Below the pieces are notes generated by a model, which ran no database searches, was not told the DNA's origin, and saw only the letters and a program-made list of their open reading frames with translations. From Saccharina japonica (Eukaryota > Sar > Phaeophyceae > Laminariales > Laminariaceae): a stretch of DNA of 64,000 nucleotides. The DNA is taken from NCBI GenBank assembly GCA_008828725.1, contig MEHQ01002443.1, forward strand, positions 1 through 64,000. Direction: 5' to 3'. This document shows, in pieces, positions 10,351 through 21,241 of the stretch (the first letter of the stretch is position 1; each line of letters starts with the position of its first letter). The translations under genes and the position numbers were made by a program.

Positions 10351-11801
10351 CAATGTGCTTGCTGTATATACGCACGCACGAATAATAATGTGTTTACGTA
10401 GACAGCAGTACGTATTTCTATTATACGTACGTACTACGACCACACTGCTGCCGTACATATACCCGGCGACACGATCAGCGCATCCCCGTATTCCCGGGGA
10501 CACAATGAGGGTGTACTCTTGTCGTGCACGGCCTTAGTCGTATGACCATAGGGGGGGGGTAATGTGTCATCCCCTAGTTAAATATTTACAGCTGTCTGTG
10601 CACGTATGAAACATACGTACGTATATATACGGACTTACATATCGACCGCTGTATCTACTACCAAGGTACAGTACAGTGTCGTGCGTAAGAGCTGGTACGT
10701 ATGATACGTGCGTTCAATGTGTCTGCGGTAGGACGTACGACGTACGTACACATCCAGCGATTAATGCTGCAGAGTATGTATAATTGATGCCCTACTATAT
10801 TTTTCACGAAAAAATCGATATGCAGGCATGCGCGAGTCAAAGGATTTCGATCATAAGCACAGGCAGCCAGTCTTGCGAGGGATTTTGCTAGGCCCTTTCG
10901 CGATGACCGTGAGACAACCGGCAACAACAAACAACGTGCTCTCAGGAACAGCCACCCCCCCCCCTGGTCCCCCCTGGCCACATCTACTACAAATATGTTT
11001 TCCATCAAACAACCCGCATTGATTCGGAGTCGATCCCCCTCGTTTCTATTTCCTTAACCCTTTCTGCTCCTATTAGTAATCTTCGTCGTCAATTAGTTTC
11101 CTATTTATCCCTATTATTTTTAATTTGAGCCTCTATCATCTCCATTACTACTTGCTTCAATGGCCCTACCGCCGTGGGGGCGGGAGGGCCTATTATCCCC
11201 TAGTTGTTAATATTGCACTACACAGCAGTACGGGTACTACTATCTGCTGGGTCCTGAAGCCAAAGTCCAGCGAGTTCGATTATTTACGGCCTTTAAATAC
11301 CACGTTCCGAGTACCTCTATTCTGTCGTCGTTGTCCTGCGTACCGTTGAAACCATTTCCTTAATATTTTCCCCTACAGCAGTACTGCTGCACAACTGCTG
11401 CTGGATCCTGAGTTTATCGTGTAGCAGGTTCGACACTGCGAGGTCTTCAAATATTGCACTACAGTAGTGTACAGTACGTACCTATTTTAGCCGTCGTTGT
11501 CCTCTCAGTGCAAATCTTAGAGACTATTGTCACTAGCTGTGTACGAGATACATTCCAGTACTGCCCCGGCGAGGATGGAAGTAGATGTAAGCAGCTGGTG
11601 GATTCGGTGGCTGGTCAACGGGATTAGAAGATGTGCTGACAAGCTAGCAGGCGACTGGTAAAGAGAGAACGTACAGCGGACGGACAAGCGCTACGACGAT
11701 CACGGTCCAGCAAGTATCTTATGGGTTTTGGCTCTGTGCTTCTGCTCGTTGTTGTTGTTGTTGTTGTTGACGTTGTTGTGGCGGTGAGAACCCCCCCCCA
11801 C
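10351..11801. other. Gene-free, microsatellite-rich region
   Basis: No recognised gene. The stretch has many TACGTACGTA and CAGCAGTAC words and a GTT run near 11747-11768. A 116-codon minus frame at 10658-11008 shows no domain. Confidence 0.35.
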
Positions 11802-12268
11802 CAAATATGGGGAATGACGTCTCCCGGTACGCGCCGTCACCACGTCACGTCGGTCACGTCACAGGTTTTTGCCGTCACGATCCCGCTAACCCCTATCCCC
11901 TCCCGAAAAAAAAAAACTCCACATCTCTCTGGGAATGCCTTGGATACTACTTCTATGCGTCAAACGCCACATCACGTCCTGCGTCCATTTTGTCATTTCG
12001 GTCCTACTTTTCACCTACGCACACCAACGATGCACAAGACGACGGCAACAAAAAAATCGAAAATAATCGAAAAACAAATTCGGAAAAAAAATCATGATTT
12101 TGTTAAAAAAAAATAGCAGTTTTCAATTTTATTGTAAGGCTTTTTTGAAAAAAAAACGGGGACATTTCGTTCGTGTCCCCGGATTTTGCCGTCACTTGCC
12201 GTCACGTCACGTGATTGTCCATTTGCGGTCACGTCACCACCCAAAATGCCCGTCACTCCCCATCTTTG
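11802..12268. mobile_element. Possible TIR-bearing repeat, about 467 bp
   Basis: The ends are imperfect inverted repeats. The left begins CAAATATGGGGAATGACG; the inverse complement of the right end begins CAAAGATGGGGAGTGACG. Inside each end lie clusters of GTCACGTCAC-type words, again inverted. A small hairpin formed by GGGGACA and TGTCCCC lies near 12160-12181. No target duplication was identified. The inside is A-rich and non-coding. Confidence 0.42.
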
Positions 12269-12532
12269 CGCCCCACAGACCAACGCACGTCGAATAGCGG
12301 GGAGAAGAAGCACACGCGAAAATACATTAATAGCCCTGCTTCGTATAAAACCGGGCGGGACCGGAGCTCCATTGTGTTTTCAGCCTATTCAGACTTAAAT
12401 GTGTGGCGTCTTCGCGAGAGTCCCTAGACACCACAAATCTCTGTGAAGGGTGTAAGGTCTCTTTGTTCTTCCCCTGCTAACCCTGGCCCAACCAACAATG
12501 GAAAGTTCTTAATTCACCCCTTGGTCGTGTTT

Positions 12533-12723
12533 GTTTGGTCTCTTCACAATATGACAGTTTCGTGTCGTTTCGGGTGGTTGGTATTTTATAGGTTATTCCG
12601 CCGCGTTTGTCTTTCATGCTGAGGTGCTGGCGGGTGCCATGATGGCCCCTGGGGTCATCCCCTTTTGCCTCTCCCTGTTGGGACGACTAATACTATGACT
12701 TGAAACTATCTCACAAGGTGCTC
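12533..12723 (+). repeat. 191-bp direct repeat, copy 1
   Basis: Nearly identical to 19548-19738, with about three differences in 191 bases and the same length. It starts GTTTGGTCTCTTCAC and ends CAAGGTGCTC; similarity extends a few bases further left (GTGTT). On the minus strand the last part encodes a short conserved peptide (VIVLVVPTGRGKRG) followed by a stop, so it may be the 3' end of a duplicated gene or element. The class is undetermined. Confidence 0.85.
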
Positions 12724-12738
12724 TAGAGCAGTCGTTAG

Positions 12739-13327
12739 TTAGTGACCGATGGTACTAGCAGGCTCACGGGTGCCGAAGTTGGAGGCTTTCAAGCTCAGGT
12801 GTCTGAACAGGGCCTTGCTGTCGAGCTTAGAAGAGAAGGCGTGGTAATCGCATATGGAGCTCCTTGGGATGGTCGCGCTTTCGGAGAAAAGCTGTGAAGC
12901 AAGGCGCAACAGGGGTCTGGTGGAAGGCAGGAGGAGCCAACCACCGCTGATACAGCAGAGAGGGATGCTGTATCTCGCCATCGTCGGAGCTCTCCGACGG
13001 TGACGCAGGGAGTAGGGAGGGTGGCTTCGAGGTGAGCTGTTGTCCAAACAATTCTTCGCGTTCAACAATTTTTGGAGCAGATAAAAATGGCGGTACTTTT
13101 TCTTTGACGGCGAGACGTTGAGTTGGTGTGAGTATTACTGCTGTAACATGCAAGAGCTCCACCGCTTCGAAACCGTCCTTGAGAGAGGTCCGTACATTTG
13201 AGTTGGGGCTGACGGGAGCGATTCTGTTATGGCCCAGGGAGCAACAACCTTGATATATGTGCGAAAGAAAGCATAATGGTCTGGTTGTTTCTGTTCCAAG
13301 CTTTCTCTGCAGCCATGTTCGTACCAT
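12739..13327 (-). pseudogene. Possible decayed coding region, family unknown
   Basis: Two overlapping minus-strand frames have protein-like composition. The upstream one contains VRTSLKDGFEAVELLHVTAV and a serine/acid stretch SESSDDGE; the downstream one contains ATIPRSSICDYHAF. It lies directly upstream (minus sense) of the 191-bp repeat at 12533-12723, whose minus strand carries a conserved peptide and a stop. The region is therefore a plausible broken gene ending in that repeat. No family is recognised, and a retroelement origin is not excluded. Confidence 0.25.
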
Positions 13328-13352
13328 TACTAGCTGGTAGTAATGAGGAGAT

Positions 13353-13390
13353 ATTGATGCGAGAAGGCCGTCAGGCCTTCGAGCATCAAT
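13353..13390. other. Conserved 38-bp hairpin
   Basis: ATTGATGCGAGAAGGCC and GGCCTTCGAGCATCAAT form a long stem with a very small loop. The same hairpin, with a compensated loop-side change (GGGC/GCCC), is at 15713-15750. Preservation of pairing between two diverged repeat units suggests a structural role in the element. Confidence 0.7.
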
Positions 13391-13734
13391 AGATGCTCTT
13401 CATAGTGGTTGGGTGTCTGCCTGTGAGTGTATGCCCCTGCTCGCGACGGACCCAAACGGACAAAAAACAGTTCTGAAAGCTGCCACAGCGTGGCTTTATT
13501 TGAAGAATCCTTAATATTGAGGTTTGTCCGTCCCTCGCACGTCCCTCGCACGTCCCTCGCACGTCCCTCGCACTTCGTTCGCTTTGCTTTGTTTTGGCGC
13601 GCGACGCGTACACTCAACCGATTCAGACACGCTCGGGACTGATAGACGCCCGCTATTTGTGCCGACCGTCCTGTGCTGCTCGTGTCGAAAGCCGTGCCGA
13701 GATCGGAGAGCTAGGAGGTAGTGACTGTCATAAT

Positions 13735-13755
13735 TGCTGCTGCTGCTGCTGCTGT
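13735..13755 (+). repeat. (CTG)n microsatellite
   Basis: Seven CTG/TGC units in a row inside tandem unit 1. The corresponding place in unit 2 lacks the run. Confidence 0.85.
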
Positions 13756-14084
13756 ACGAGTACGTACCAGGAATATGAGCCCAGCGGTGGTCTGGTGTGG
13801 TTACCACAGTGACAATAGTCACTGAGTTTTTTTTATTTAACCCTGCGCTCAAGCTCTCAAGCAAAGATGTCGGGAGACATGTCAAGCAACGCAAAACATG
13901 CGCTGTCAAGGGTGTAGGGTGGAGTGTTCCACACTAAAAACTAGTTGTTTGGTGACAGTCACGGCATGTCAAGGCTGTCAAGGGTTGAAAGTCAAGAACA
14001 CACACACACAGATTTGTACATATAATAGCTGCAACAGGCAGCTTAGCTGCAACAGGAAGCTTCCGCATCACCACCGGCAAACAC

Positions 14085-14400
14085 ACCAAACACCCCATCA
14101 CCACCACACCACCACCACACCACCACTACCATCACCACACCACCAGCTATATAGAAGCTTCCCAGGCTTGATGGTGATGGTGGCTGCAGCAGGTGGTGAT
14201 GGTGATGATCGATCGTGTTGGTGGTGGCTGCAGCGCTGCAGCAGGTAGGTGGTGATGGTGATGATCGATCGTGATTGCGTGCTTGCTCGATGATCGGACG
14301 AGAAGATAAAGAGCATCATCACACACACCGATTAGCAAAACCAGCACCAACACCACCAAACACCACTACTACCACCACCACCCGCACCGCCACTACCACC
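14085..14400 (+). repeat. CAC/GGT triplet-rich low-complexity stretch
   Basis: Runs of CAC and CCA triplets are followed by GTGGTGATGG runs and again by CAC runs, forming imperfect inverted blocks. The stretch is open on several frames for compositional reasons only (poly-His or poly-Thr translations). Confidence 0.75.
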
Positions 14401-15655
14401 ACTCGTAGCTATATGGAAGATGCACAGTATTGCAATAGCCCTGTCTTGGTGGTGTTAGAGTGGTGGCAGCAGGTGGTGTGGAGATGGGGATGTGATGGTG
14501 TGGCTTGTCTTATGCACTCCTCTCTCGAGAAGAACGAGGGTATTATATCATACCAGTACATATATAGCAGCACCAGGTACCACCACCAGCAACAACATGG
14601 AAAAAAGACAGTAGTAGCACCAGGAACCAGCACCACCACAACCACCACAAACACCACAAACACTAGCCGAGCAACAGGAGCACCAGACGCTTGTTGCTCG
14701 TGGTGACTAGTGGCCGTGGTGGCAAGTTGGCTGAGCCTCGATACCTGGTAGGTGTGATACAGTCGACACCAGACCAGCGCTGCACATATATTCCTGGTAC
14801 AGCAGCAGCAGCATTGTTTATTTTTTTCTATCCGATTCAGGTCCGATTTGTTATGAACTGCCAACGTACCGGGTGCGAGAACACTACGAGTACGACACGA
14901 GCAAAACCAGAAAATGAAACAAAAAGACAATAAAAACAAAAAATATGAAATGATGCAGAATACAAAACTCGTGCTTATTATTTGTGCCGAGTACACTGAT
15001 GCCCTTTTTTTTTCGCATTTTCGGTAATATAATATTATTCCAATATGTGACCTGCCCAGTACACAGAGTAGTATTAATAGTACACATATACATGATAATT
15101 TTGTTTCATTTTTTTACGATAACTTGATCTTGGAACCATTGTACCATTTTTCTTTTTATTATTATACCTGCACCTACGTACGTATTTGACCTGCCCAGTA
15201 CACAGCATTGTAGTAGTACACATACATACATGATGCCCTGCCAGTTTTCGTCGTTTCCATATAATAATGCACCAACACACACAGCCCAGCGATCCACTTA
15301 ATAACCACTGTACAAGGTTGTTGCGCTGACACGCATCGCTTAACAAGAAATGTTGGTGGGTGGTGTTGGCGATGGTGGGACTACCAGCCCAGGGACCAAC
15401 CAACCCACCCAGTAACTCTCTCACCCACCACGCACACCCATCAACTACTTGCCGGTCACTAAAAAAAAGGTTTCTGTGCTGACACAAATCGCTTAAAAAT
15501 AAACGATCCGATCAATCACGATTGATTATTGTAGGAACACAGCAAAAAGAGAAGAACCGCCAACGCAGTAGCTTTATGCAGTTAGGAGTTTGACCACTTG
15601 AAGGCGTCTGTCACGCTCCTCATTCCACCCGTTCTTGTAATGAGGAGCTATTGAT

Positions 15656-17280
15656 GCGAGAAGGGCGCGTCTGTCACGCTCCTCATTCCACCCGTTCTTG
15701 TAATGAGGAGCTATTGATGCGAGAAGGGCGCTTGCCCTTCGAGCATCAATAGATGCTCTTCCTAATGGGTTGGGTATCTGCCTGTGGGTGTATGCCCCTG
15801 CTCGCGACGGACACAAACGGACAAAAAACAGTTCTGAAAACTGCCACAGCGTGGCTTTATTTAAAGAATCCTTAATATTGAGGTTTGTCTGCTCGTCTGC
15901 ACTTCGTCTGCACTTCGTCTGCACTTCGCACTTCGCACTTCGTTCGCTTTGCTTTTTTTTGGCGCGCGACGCGTACACTGAACCGATTCAGACACGCTCG
16001 GGACTGATAGAGGCCCGCTATTTGTGCCGACCGTCCTGTGCTATTCGTGTCGAAAGCCGTGCCGAGATCGGAGAGCTAGGCGGTAGTGACTGCCCTAAAC
16101 TGTTGCCAGTACCAAATTGTGTCACTGGGATTTCTCGGCAGTAGAGCAAACTAGCAGTAGTATATAGCAACGATGAGGAGACATGTCAAGCAAGGCAAAA
16201 CATGCGCTGTCAAGGGTGTAGGGTGGCGTGTTCCACACTAAAAACTAGTTGTTTGGTGACAGTCACGGCATGTCAAGGCTGTCAAGGGTTGAAACTGAAG
16301 ACCACATTTCTCGGCAGTAGAGCAACAACGGTGATGATCGGACGAGAAGAGGAAGACCATCATCGCACACAGCACACACACCACCATCACCAGCAAACAC
16401 CACAACGACGACCATCACCACCACCGCCACCACCCCTGCCCCACGAGCCGCAGGAGCACCAGAAGTTGTTGTTGCTCGTAGTGGCTGGTGGTGGTTGGTG
16501 GTGGCTTCGTCCCGTGGTTTGGTGGTGGTTCCTGGTACGCACTCGTTCAGCAGCAGCAGCATTTTGTTTTTTTTGTCCATCCCATTTCTTATCTGCTGCT
16601 GCTGCTGAGAGATGCAGAAAACAAAAAGACAATAAAACACGATTTCTGAAATGATACAGATTTTACGAAATACGAGCAAAAAGACAATACAAATAAAAAC
16701 GAATTCTGAAATGATTCAGATTTCTTAGTTTGCATTTTTCTCTGTACAAGGTTTTTGCGCTGACACGCATCGCTTAACAATAAATGTTGGTGGGTGGTGT
16801 TGGTGATTGTAGGACTACCAGCCCAGGGACCAACCGACCTGATACCTGATACAGATTTTACAAAATACGAGCAAAAAGATCATACAACAAAAACGAATTA
16901 TGAAATGATTCAGATGTATTTGTTTACTGGTACATTTTTCTCTGTACTCGTACAAGGTTTTTGCGCTGACACGCATCGCTTAATTAACAGTAAATGTTGG
17001 TGGGTGGTGTTGGTGATTGTGGGACTACCAGCCGAGGGACCAACCGACCAACCCAGTAAATCTCTCACCCACCACGCACACCCATCAATTACCTGCCGGT
17101 CAGTAAAAAAAGGTTTATGTGCTGACCCAAATCGCTTAGAATAAAAAACGATCCCATCAAATCACGATTATTGTAGGAACACAGCAAAAAGAGAAAAACC
17201 GCCAACGCAGTAGCTTAATGCAGTTAGGAGTTTGACCACTTGAAGGCGTCTGTCATGCTCCTCATTCCACCCGTTCTTGT
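15656..17280 (+). repeat. Tandem unit 2 of the large duplication
   Basis: A shorter copy of 13346-15655. It opens with a repeated junction block (GCTCCTCATTCCACCCGTTC twice), holds the same hairpin at 15713-15750, and ends ATTCCACCCGTTCTTGTA. The block with GGTGGGTGGTGTTGGTGATT occurs twice inside it (about 16790 and 16998), so it has a further internal duplication of about 210 bp. Confidence 0.75.
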
Positions 17281-17284
17281 ATAT

Positions 17285-18365
17285 GTGGCGAGGGGAATAC
17301 CCCGGCGTTGGGTGGGGAGATAGTATTTTGCGATCGTGGAGGATCCTGCAGTCGATACCGTGGAGCCGGCGTCGGCAGCTGTACTGCTGCTGTATATATG
17401 AACAGCAGTAGCTAAAGCCCTACGGTGTAACAGCTCTAGGCAGGGAGTAGCAGCAGCTTACGTACTACGTACGGTGAGAGTATAACCGTACCTACCCCCG
17501 CCGTGTACGAGTATAGCGGGAAAAGGGGGGACGGACAGCAGCTAGCTGCGAAAAGCCCCAAGGAGGAAGCAAATCTTTGGGCACCCTCGTTATGTGGATC
17601 GATGGGGGGCAATAGTGCGGCGTGGTCGCACACACTCCGCTACGGGGAGATACGTGGTGGGAATGAGCGATGCTGTGGAAACGGTAGCGTTCTAACGGAA
17701 CAGGTACTGCTGCACAGCAGTAGCTGAAAGTTCCTCGGTGGTGGTATAACCGCGGGCACCCTCGCCGTGTGTAGCGGAAAGGGGTTTTTCAAGTCGCACA
17801 GCATTCATTTTTGTTTTTGCCGTACGCGCTTCACTTCAGAAGGTTGATTGTGGAGGCAGCAGATATGGGGTTATCGCACAGCGAGGGAAAACATGTTTGC
17901 AAAGGAGTTTCGCGAGAAGACGCATAATCGCCAAGCTGTGCGCCACCAGCCGTGAGCAATTTGGTTGGGGAAAGCCGCGCAATGTAATATGCCCGCGTGC
18001 CCTCTGTTGCGGGGAGTTTAGTGGCGGAGGAGCGGGCGCGTGGATATCGGGTGCTGACTGCGCAGTAGCACTATATAACGAGGGGAAAAGCGTCCGCATG
18101 GCAAGAAGTCGAGCGGGTTAATAGCCGCACGCACTCCATGACAGCAGCAGCAGACAGCAGCAGCGGGAAGGATGGAGGGGACACACGTGGGTATCGCCAG
18201 CTGGAGATTTTTGTGTTTCGGCAACATGGCGGGGCGAGGGTTAACGTCTGGTCTTTCTGGTGGGTATTCGTGAGAATGATCATTTTGTTTTTCGCGATTG
18301 GATACACCTGTCGGTCGAAATTAATCGAACAATGTTTTTGATCGTACGAATTTGGAGATTAATCA
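17285..18365. other. Gene-free region with local repeats
   Basis: Related phrases at 17385-17525 and 17690-17785 (CAGCAGTAGCT, then GTATAACCG and CGCCGTGT) form a loose tandem pair. CAG triplets occur near 18145. No frame shows a recognisable domain. Confidence 0.35.
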
Positions 18366-18600
18366 TTTGCGACTGGGTAGGATTTACGAATGGTATGACA
18401 TCGTTATTTCCGGGTAAGTTGTGAATGAAAGATATCGTTTGCGACGTGTTAGGGATTGCTGAATTATATGGGATTTATCGTTCTTCCCGGGTAAGTGGTG
18501 AATAGTATATAGGAGATGTATTGTTTTTCACTTGGTAGGGACCTCTGAATGGTATGGAATGCATTTTTCAACCCGGGAAAGTCGTGAATGGTACGAAGGT
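18366..18600 (+). repeat. Diverged 75-85-bp tandem repeat, three units
   Basis: Three successive units share GGTAGG.A, a GAATGGTATG-like phrase, CCCGGGTAAGT.GTGAAT and an AT-rich tail. Divergence between units is high, so the array is old. Confidence 0.55.
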
Positions 18601-19547
18601 AGAATATCGTCTAGGTTCATTCTGGATGGTATACGTAGCCCTATCCCCCTGGTAATTTTTAGGAAGTGTATTTTCATGTTCGAAACAAACTGTCCTTGTA
18701 AATCCAACGGTCCGTTTCCTTGGTTTAGGCAAAACCCAGATGTGACTGGTCGAACTTAAAATTATTGTTTTAATGGTTTGGAGGGAGTGCGGTTACGTAG
18801 GTACGCCCTGAGGGGTGTATTCCTGTTGAGAGATATTATTGGTGGTTCCTGATTTGTTTGATTAATGCAGGGTATCTTTTGTTTGTAACTATTTACTGGT
18901 TGCAGAATAAGGGAGGGTATGCATATTAATTCATGATTCGTTATTATAACACCAGTATTATTATCTGCGAACTTGGTGGATTTGTTCACACGGGAGAAAA
19001 ATGGGACATTAGATGCTTTGCGCATGGTCAAATAGCTTTAGTAGCTGGGAGGGCTTGGGCTGTTCGTGGTAACAACACATCGATGTTTCTTTATCCGTTT
19101 ATTAGGAGCTACTGTAGTATACAAAAGCTAAAAATGGGGTATTTTCTGTTTTATGGTGTATCACGAGCGACTATTATTTCGGATAATTGTAGCGTCTGGT
19201 AAGTTCTATGTTATGCGGAGAAGGTTTATGCTATATCGTTTTATCGTCACGACCCGTGTATCTACGGCGGTAGTAGGGGGCAAAAATATGTTTTTGTCCG
19301 GGAGACCTCGCGATCTCTGGTATTATGTCTTTCGCCTTAGTTTTTGCTTTTGAGGCGCGGCTGTTGTAGTCTCGTACCTGGTATGTGATTGCAAAAGTTT
19401 TTAAGTGGGAGTTTGGAAGAGGTTTTTGCTCGTTGGGACGGGTTTCCTCTTGCCATTTTCGTTGATTATGGTGATGGGGTCGATTGAGTTCTATTGTTGA
19501 TCGTCACTTTGTTGTCACTGTATTGTAAAGAGCCAGGGAGGGTGTTC
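18601..19547. other. Gene-free AT-richer region
   Basis: The stretch is richer in A and T than its neighbours, with TGGTAT- and TTTATCG-like words. The longest frame is under 90 codons and no domain is recognised. Confidence 0.35.
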
Positions 19548-19738
19548 GTTTGGTCTCTTCACAATATGACAGTTTCGTGTCGTTTCGGGTGGTTGGTATT
19601 TTATAGGTCATTCCGCCGCGTTTGTCTTTCATGCTGATGTGCTGGCGGGTGCCATGATGGCCCCTGGGGTCATCCCCTTTTGCCTCTCCCTGTTGGGACG
19701 ACTAATACTATGACTTGAAACCATCTCACAAGGTGCTC
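19548..19738 (+). repeat. 191-bp direct repeat, copy 2
   Basis: Same length as 12533-12723 and about 98 % identical. The flanking sequences differ on both sides, so the pair reflects two insertions or a recent duplication. On the minus strand it supplies the last residues and stop of the frame at 19670-19942. Confidence 0.85.
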
Positions 19739-19942
19739 GAACATGGCCTTTACGAGCAGGTCGTACTGTTGATGCATTTTACGGGCATGCCCGGAGCCAC
19801 AGGCGAGCGTCAGCCTACCGCGACGAATCCCTCTTGTACCGAGCATATATTTGCCGAGCGACCGGTCGATCGACGATGGATCGGATAACCATGCAGCCGA
19901 CGGCGCGACCGGTGAAGAAGTAAGTGGTGCAAGGCCAGACAT
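19670..19942 (-). CDS. Unassigned open frame ending in the 191-bp repeat (90 codons)
   Basis: The frame encodes a basic peptide with SSIDRSLGKYMLGTRGIRRG and HARKMHQQYDLLVKAM. Its C-terminal part lies inside the duplicated 191-bp repeat. At the other copy (12.7 kb) the corresponding frame is interrupted just before the shared end. It is a plausible gene or element fragment of unknown family. Confidence 0.25.
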   Translation of the reverse strand: MSGLAPLTSSPVAPSAAWLSDPSSIDRSLGKYMLGTRGIRRGRLTLACGSGHARKMHQQYDLLVKAMFEHLVRWFQVIVLVVPTGRGKRG

Positions 19943-20804
19943 AATATATTGATAACGATGATGATGATGTGATCATGATGAGGATGATGATGATGTTCTC
20001 ATATTATTTGTTCATTTCCCTGAAACCCTGCCTGTGGTTACTAACCAAGCTGTAACTAAAGATGCCTCTCGATGGGCGAGACCTGAAACAACTACGTACA
20101 AACTAGTGCGCACGGTACGGACACGTAGAGGAACGGGTACTGAACGAGCCGTGGTGTACCATCCCGTATCACTTGCAACCAAATAATACCAGGGGCATAT
20201 GTATCCATGGCAATATTTACAACCGAAAAAAGAAAATATAACAATGAAGAAAATACAAAGAAGGGTGAAAAAACAAAACAAAACAAAACTGACAGGAAAA
20301 AAAGGAACAACGAAATAAACGTACCAAAACAACGAAGCAAGCATGCGCCCAGGGCTCAGGCCGAGCGTCCCGAAGGAACAAGGTTGCTGTTTTCTGGTAC
20401 GATCAGTGCTAGTATATCTCCAGCTGACGGACCAACACAAGGACGTCACAAGAAGACCAGACGGAAGACAAGACAAGAACAGGGTAGAAACGAAGAGTTA
20501 TAAATTACAAAAAAAAAACAGGCCTATGTCCAGCTTGTTGGTCAACGACAACACCGGAGACACACAAGACGGCAGGGACAGAGTAACACAGGGGGGCCAA
20601 AAAACGTAAACAAAATCGGAACAACTACGAAAACAAGGGGTCACACAAACAGAGCAAACATTGAAATAAAAAAAAATGACACACCACAAACAAAATGTCG
20701 GTACCGGGGGGGTGCCATCGACTGGGCAGGGAATAGGGCAACACAGCGAACGAACAATAATCAGGGACTGCACAGCAGTAGGAGGTAGTCGCTGGGCGTT
20801 TCAA
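19739..20804. other. Region with strong strand purine bias
   Basis: Between about 20205 and 20690 the plus strand is very purine- and A-rich (AAAACAAAACAAAAC-like words), so the minus strand is pyrimidine-rich. A GAT triplet run (GATGATGATG) lies near 19957-19994. The long minus frames here translate to Phe/Cys/Leu-rich text and are compositional. On the minus strand this could be intronic sequence. Confidence 0.35.
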
Positions 20805-21060
20805 CTAGAAAGACGACCAGTGCCATGTTTCGGCGGATGCCTTCACTTTCTTAAACGGCCCACAGTAGCTGTTATTGCGACGCCCCCTTCGACGCGCCCC
20901 CGGCCTTGGGCCCAAGGACGTCTTGAGTTTCTGCGCATATTGTACCTCAGACGCTATTCGTGTTGCTGCAGTATCCTTCTCCTTAGCCAACCAGCGCTTC
21001 ATGTACTGCTTCCGGCTCTGCCACTTCCCCAACACGTCTGAACCATTTACTACCCGATTT
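20805..21060 (-). CDS. Possible terminal exon of an unrecognised basic protein
   Basis: An open stretch with no in-frame ATG at its start encodes a lysine/arginine-rich peptide. It includes GKWQSRKQYMKRWLAKEKD, then ATRIASEVQYAQKLKTSLG and a basic GARRRGRRNN, and ends in a stop. Amino-acid use is clearly more protein-like than the other frames. The lack of a start codon suggests an internal or terminal exon, or a fragment. The sequence just upstream (21125-21200) is shared with the palindrome arms at 57052-57125. The family is not recognised. Confidence 0.33.
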
Positions 21061-21241
21061 CTCCGCCGTCAGCGTTTTTTGTTTTTGCTTCGGTGGGCAA
21101 GTTAAACAACGATAGGTCAATAACGATAGTATAGCTGTCGCTAGGAACTCGCGCAGCAGGATATTAGTAACTGTCGTCAACTTGTGTGCATTGGTGGGGA
21201 AAAAAACAGTAAAAAACCCAACTCGCTACAGTTGTAGTCCC

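Larger units (their letters stand above)
13346..15655 (+). repeat. Tandem unit 1 of a two-unit large duplication
   Basis: The unit starts TAATGAGGAG and ends in TCATTCCACCCGTTCTTG. It matches unit 2 (about 15656-17280) in three blocks: its first 400 bp, the stretch with GACATGTCAAGCAA.GCAAAACA near 13875-13990, and its last 320 bp with TTGGTGGGTGGTGTTGG to GGAGTTTGACCACTTGAAGG. The middle (14.0-15.3 kb) is richer in CAC/GGT triplet runs and longer than in unit 2. A 54-60-bp stretch around the junction is itself duplicated. Confidence 0.75.

Noticed and set aside
12533-19738. LTR retrotransposon flanked by the 191-bp repeats
   Set aside because: No TG...CA ends, no target duplication and no retroelement domain between them were seen. 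The pair is left as repeats of undetermined class.
20012-20773. Minus-strand Phe/Leu-rich frames resembling membrane proteins
   Set aside because: The hydrophobic text follows from the pyrimidine-rich strand rather than from defined transmembrane segments.
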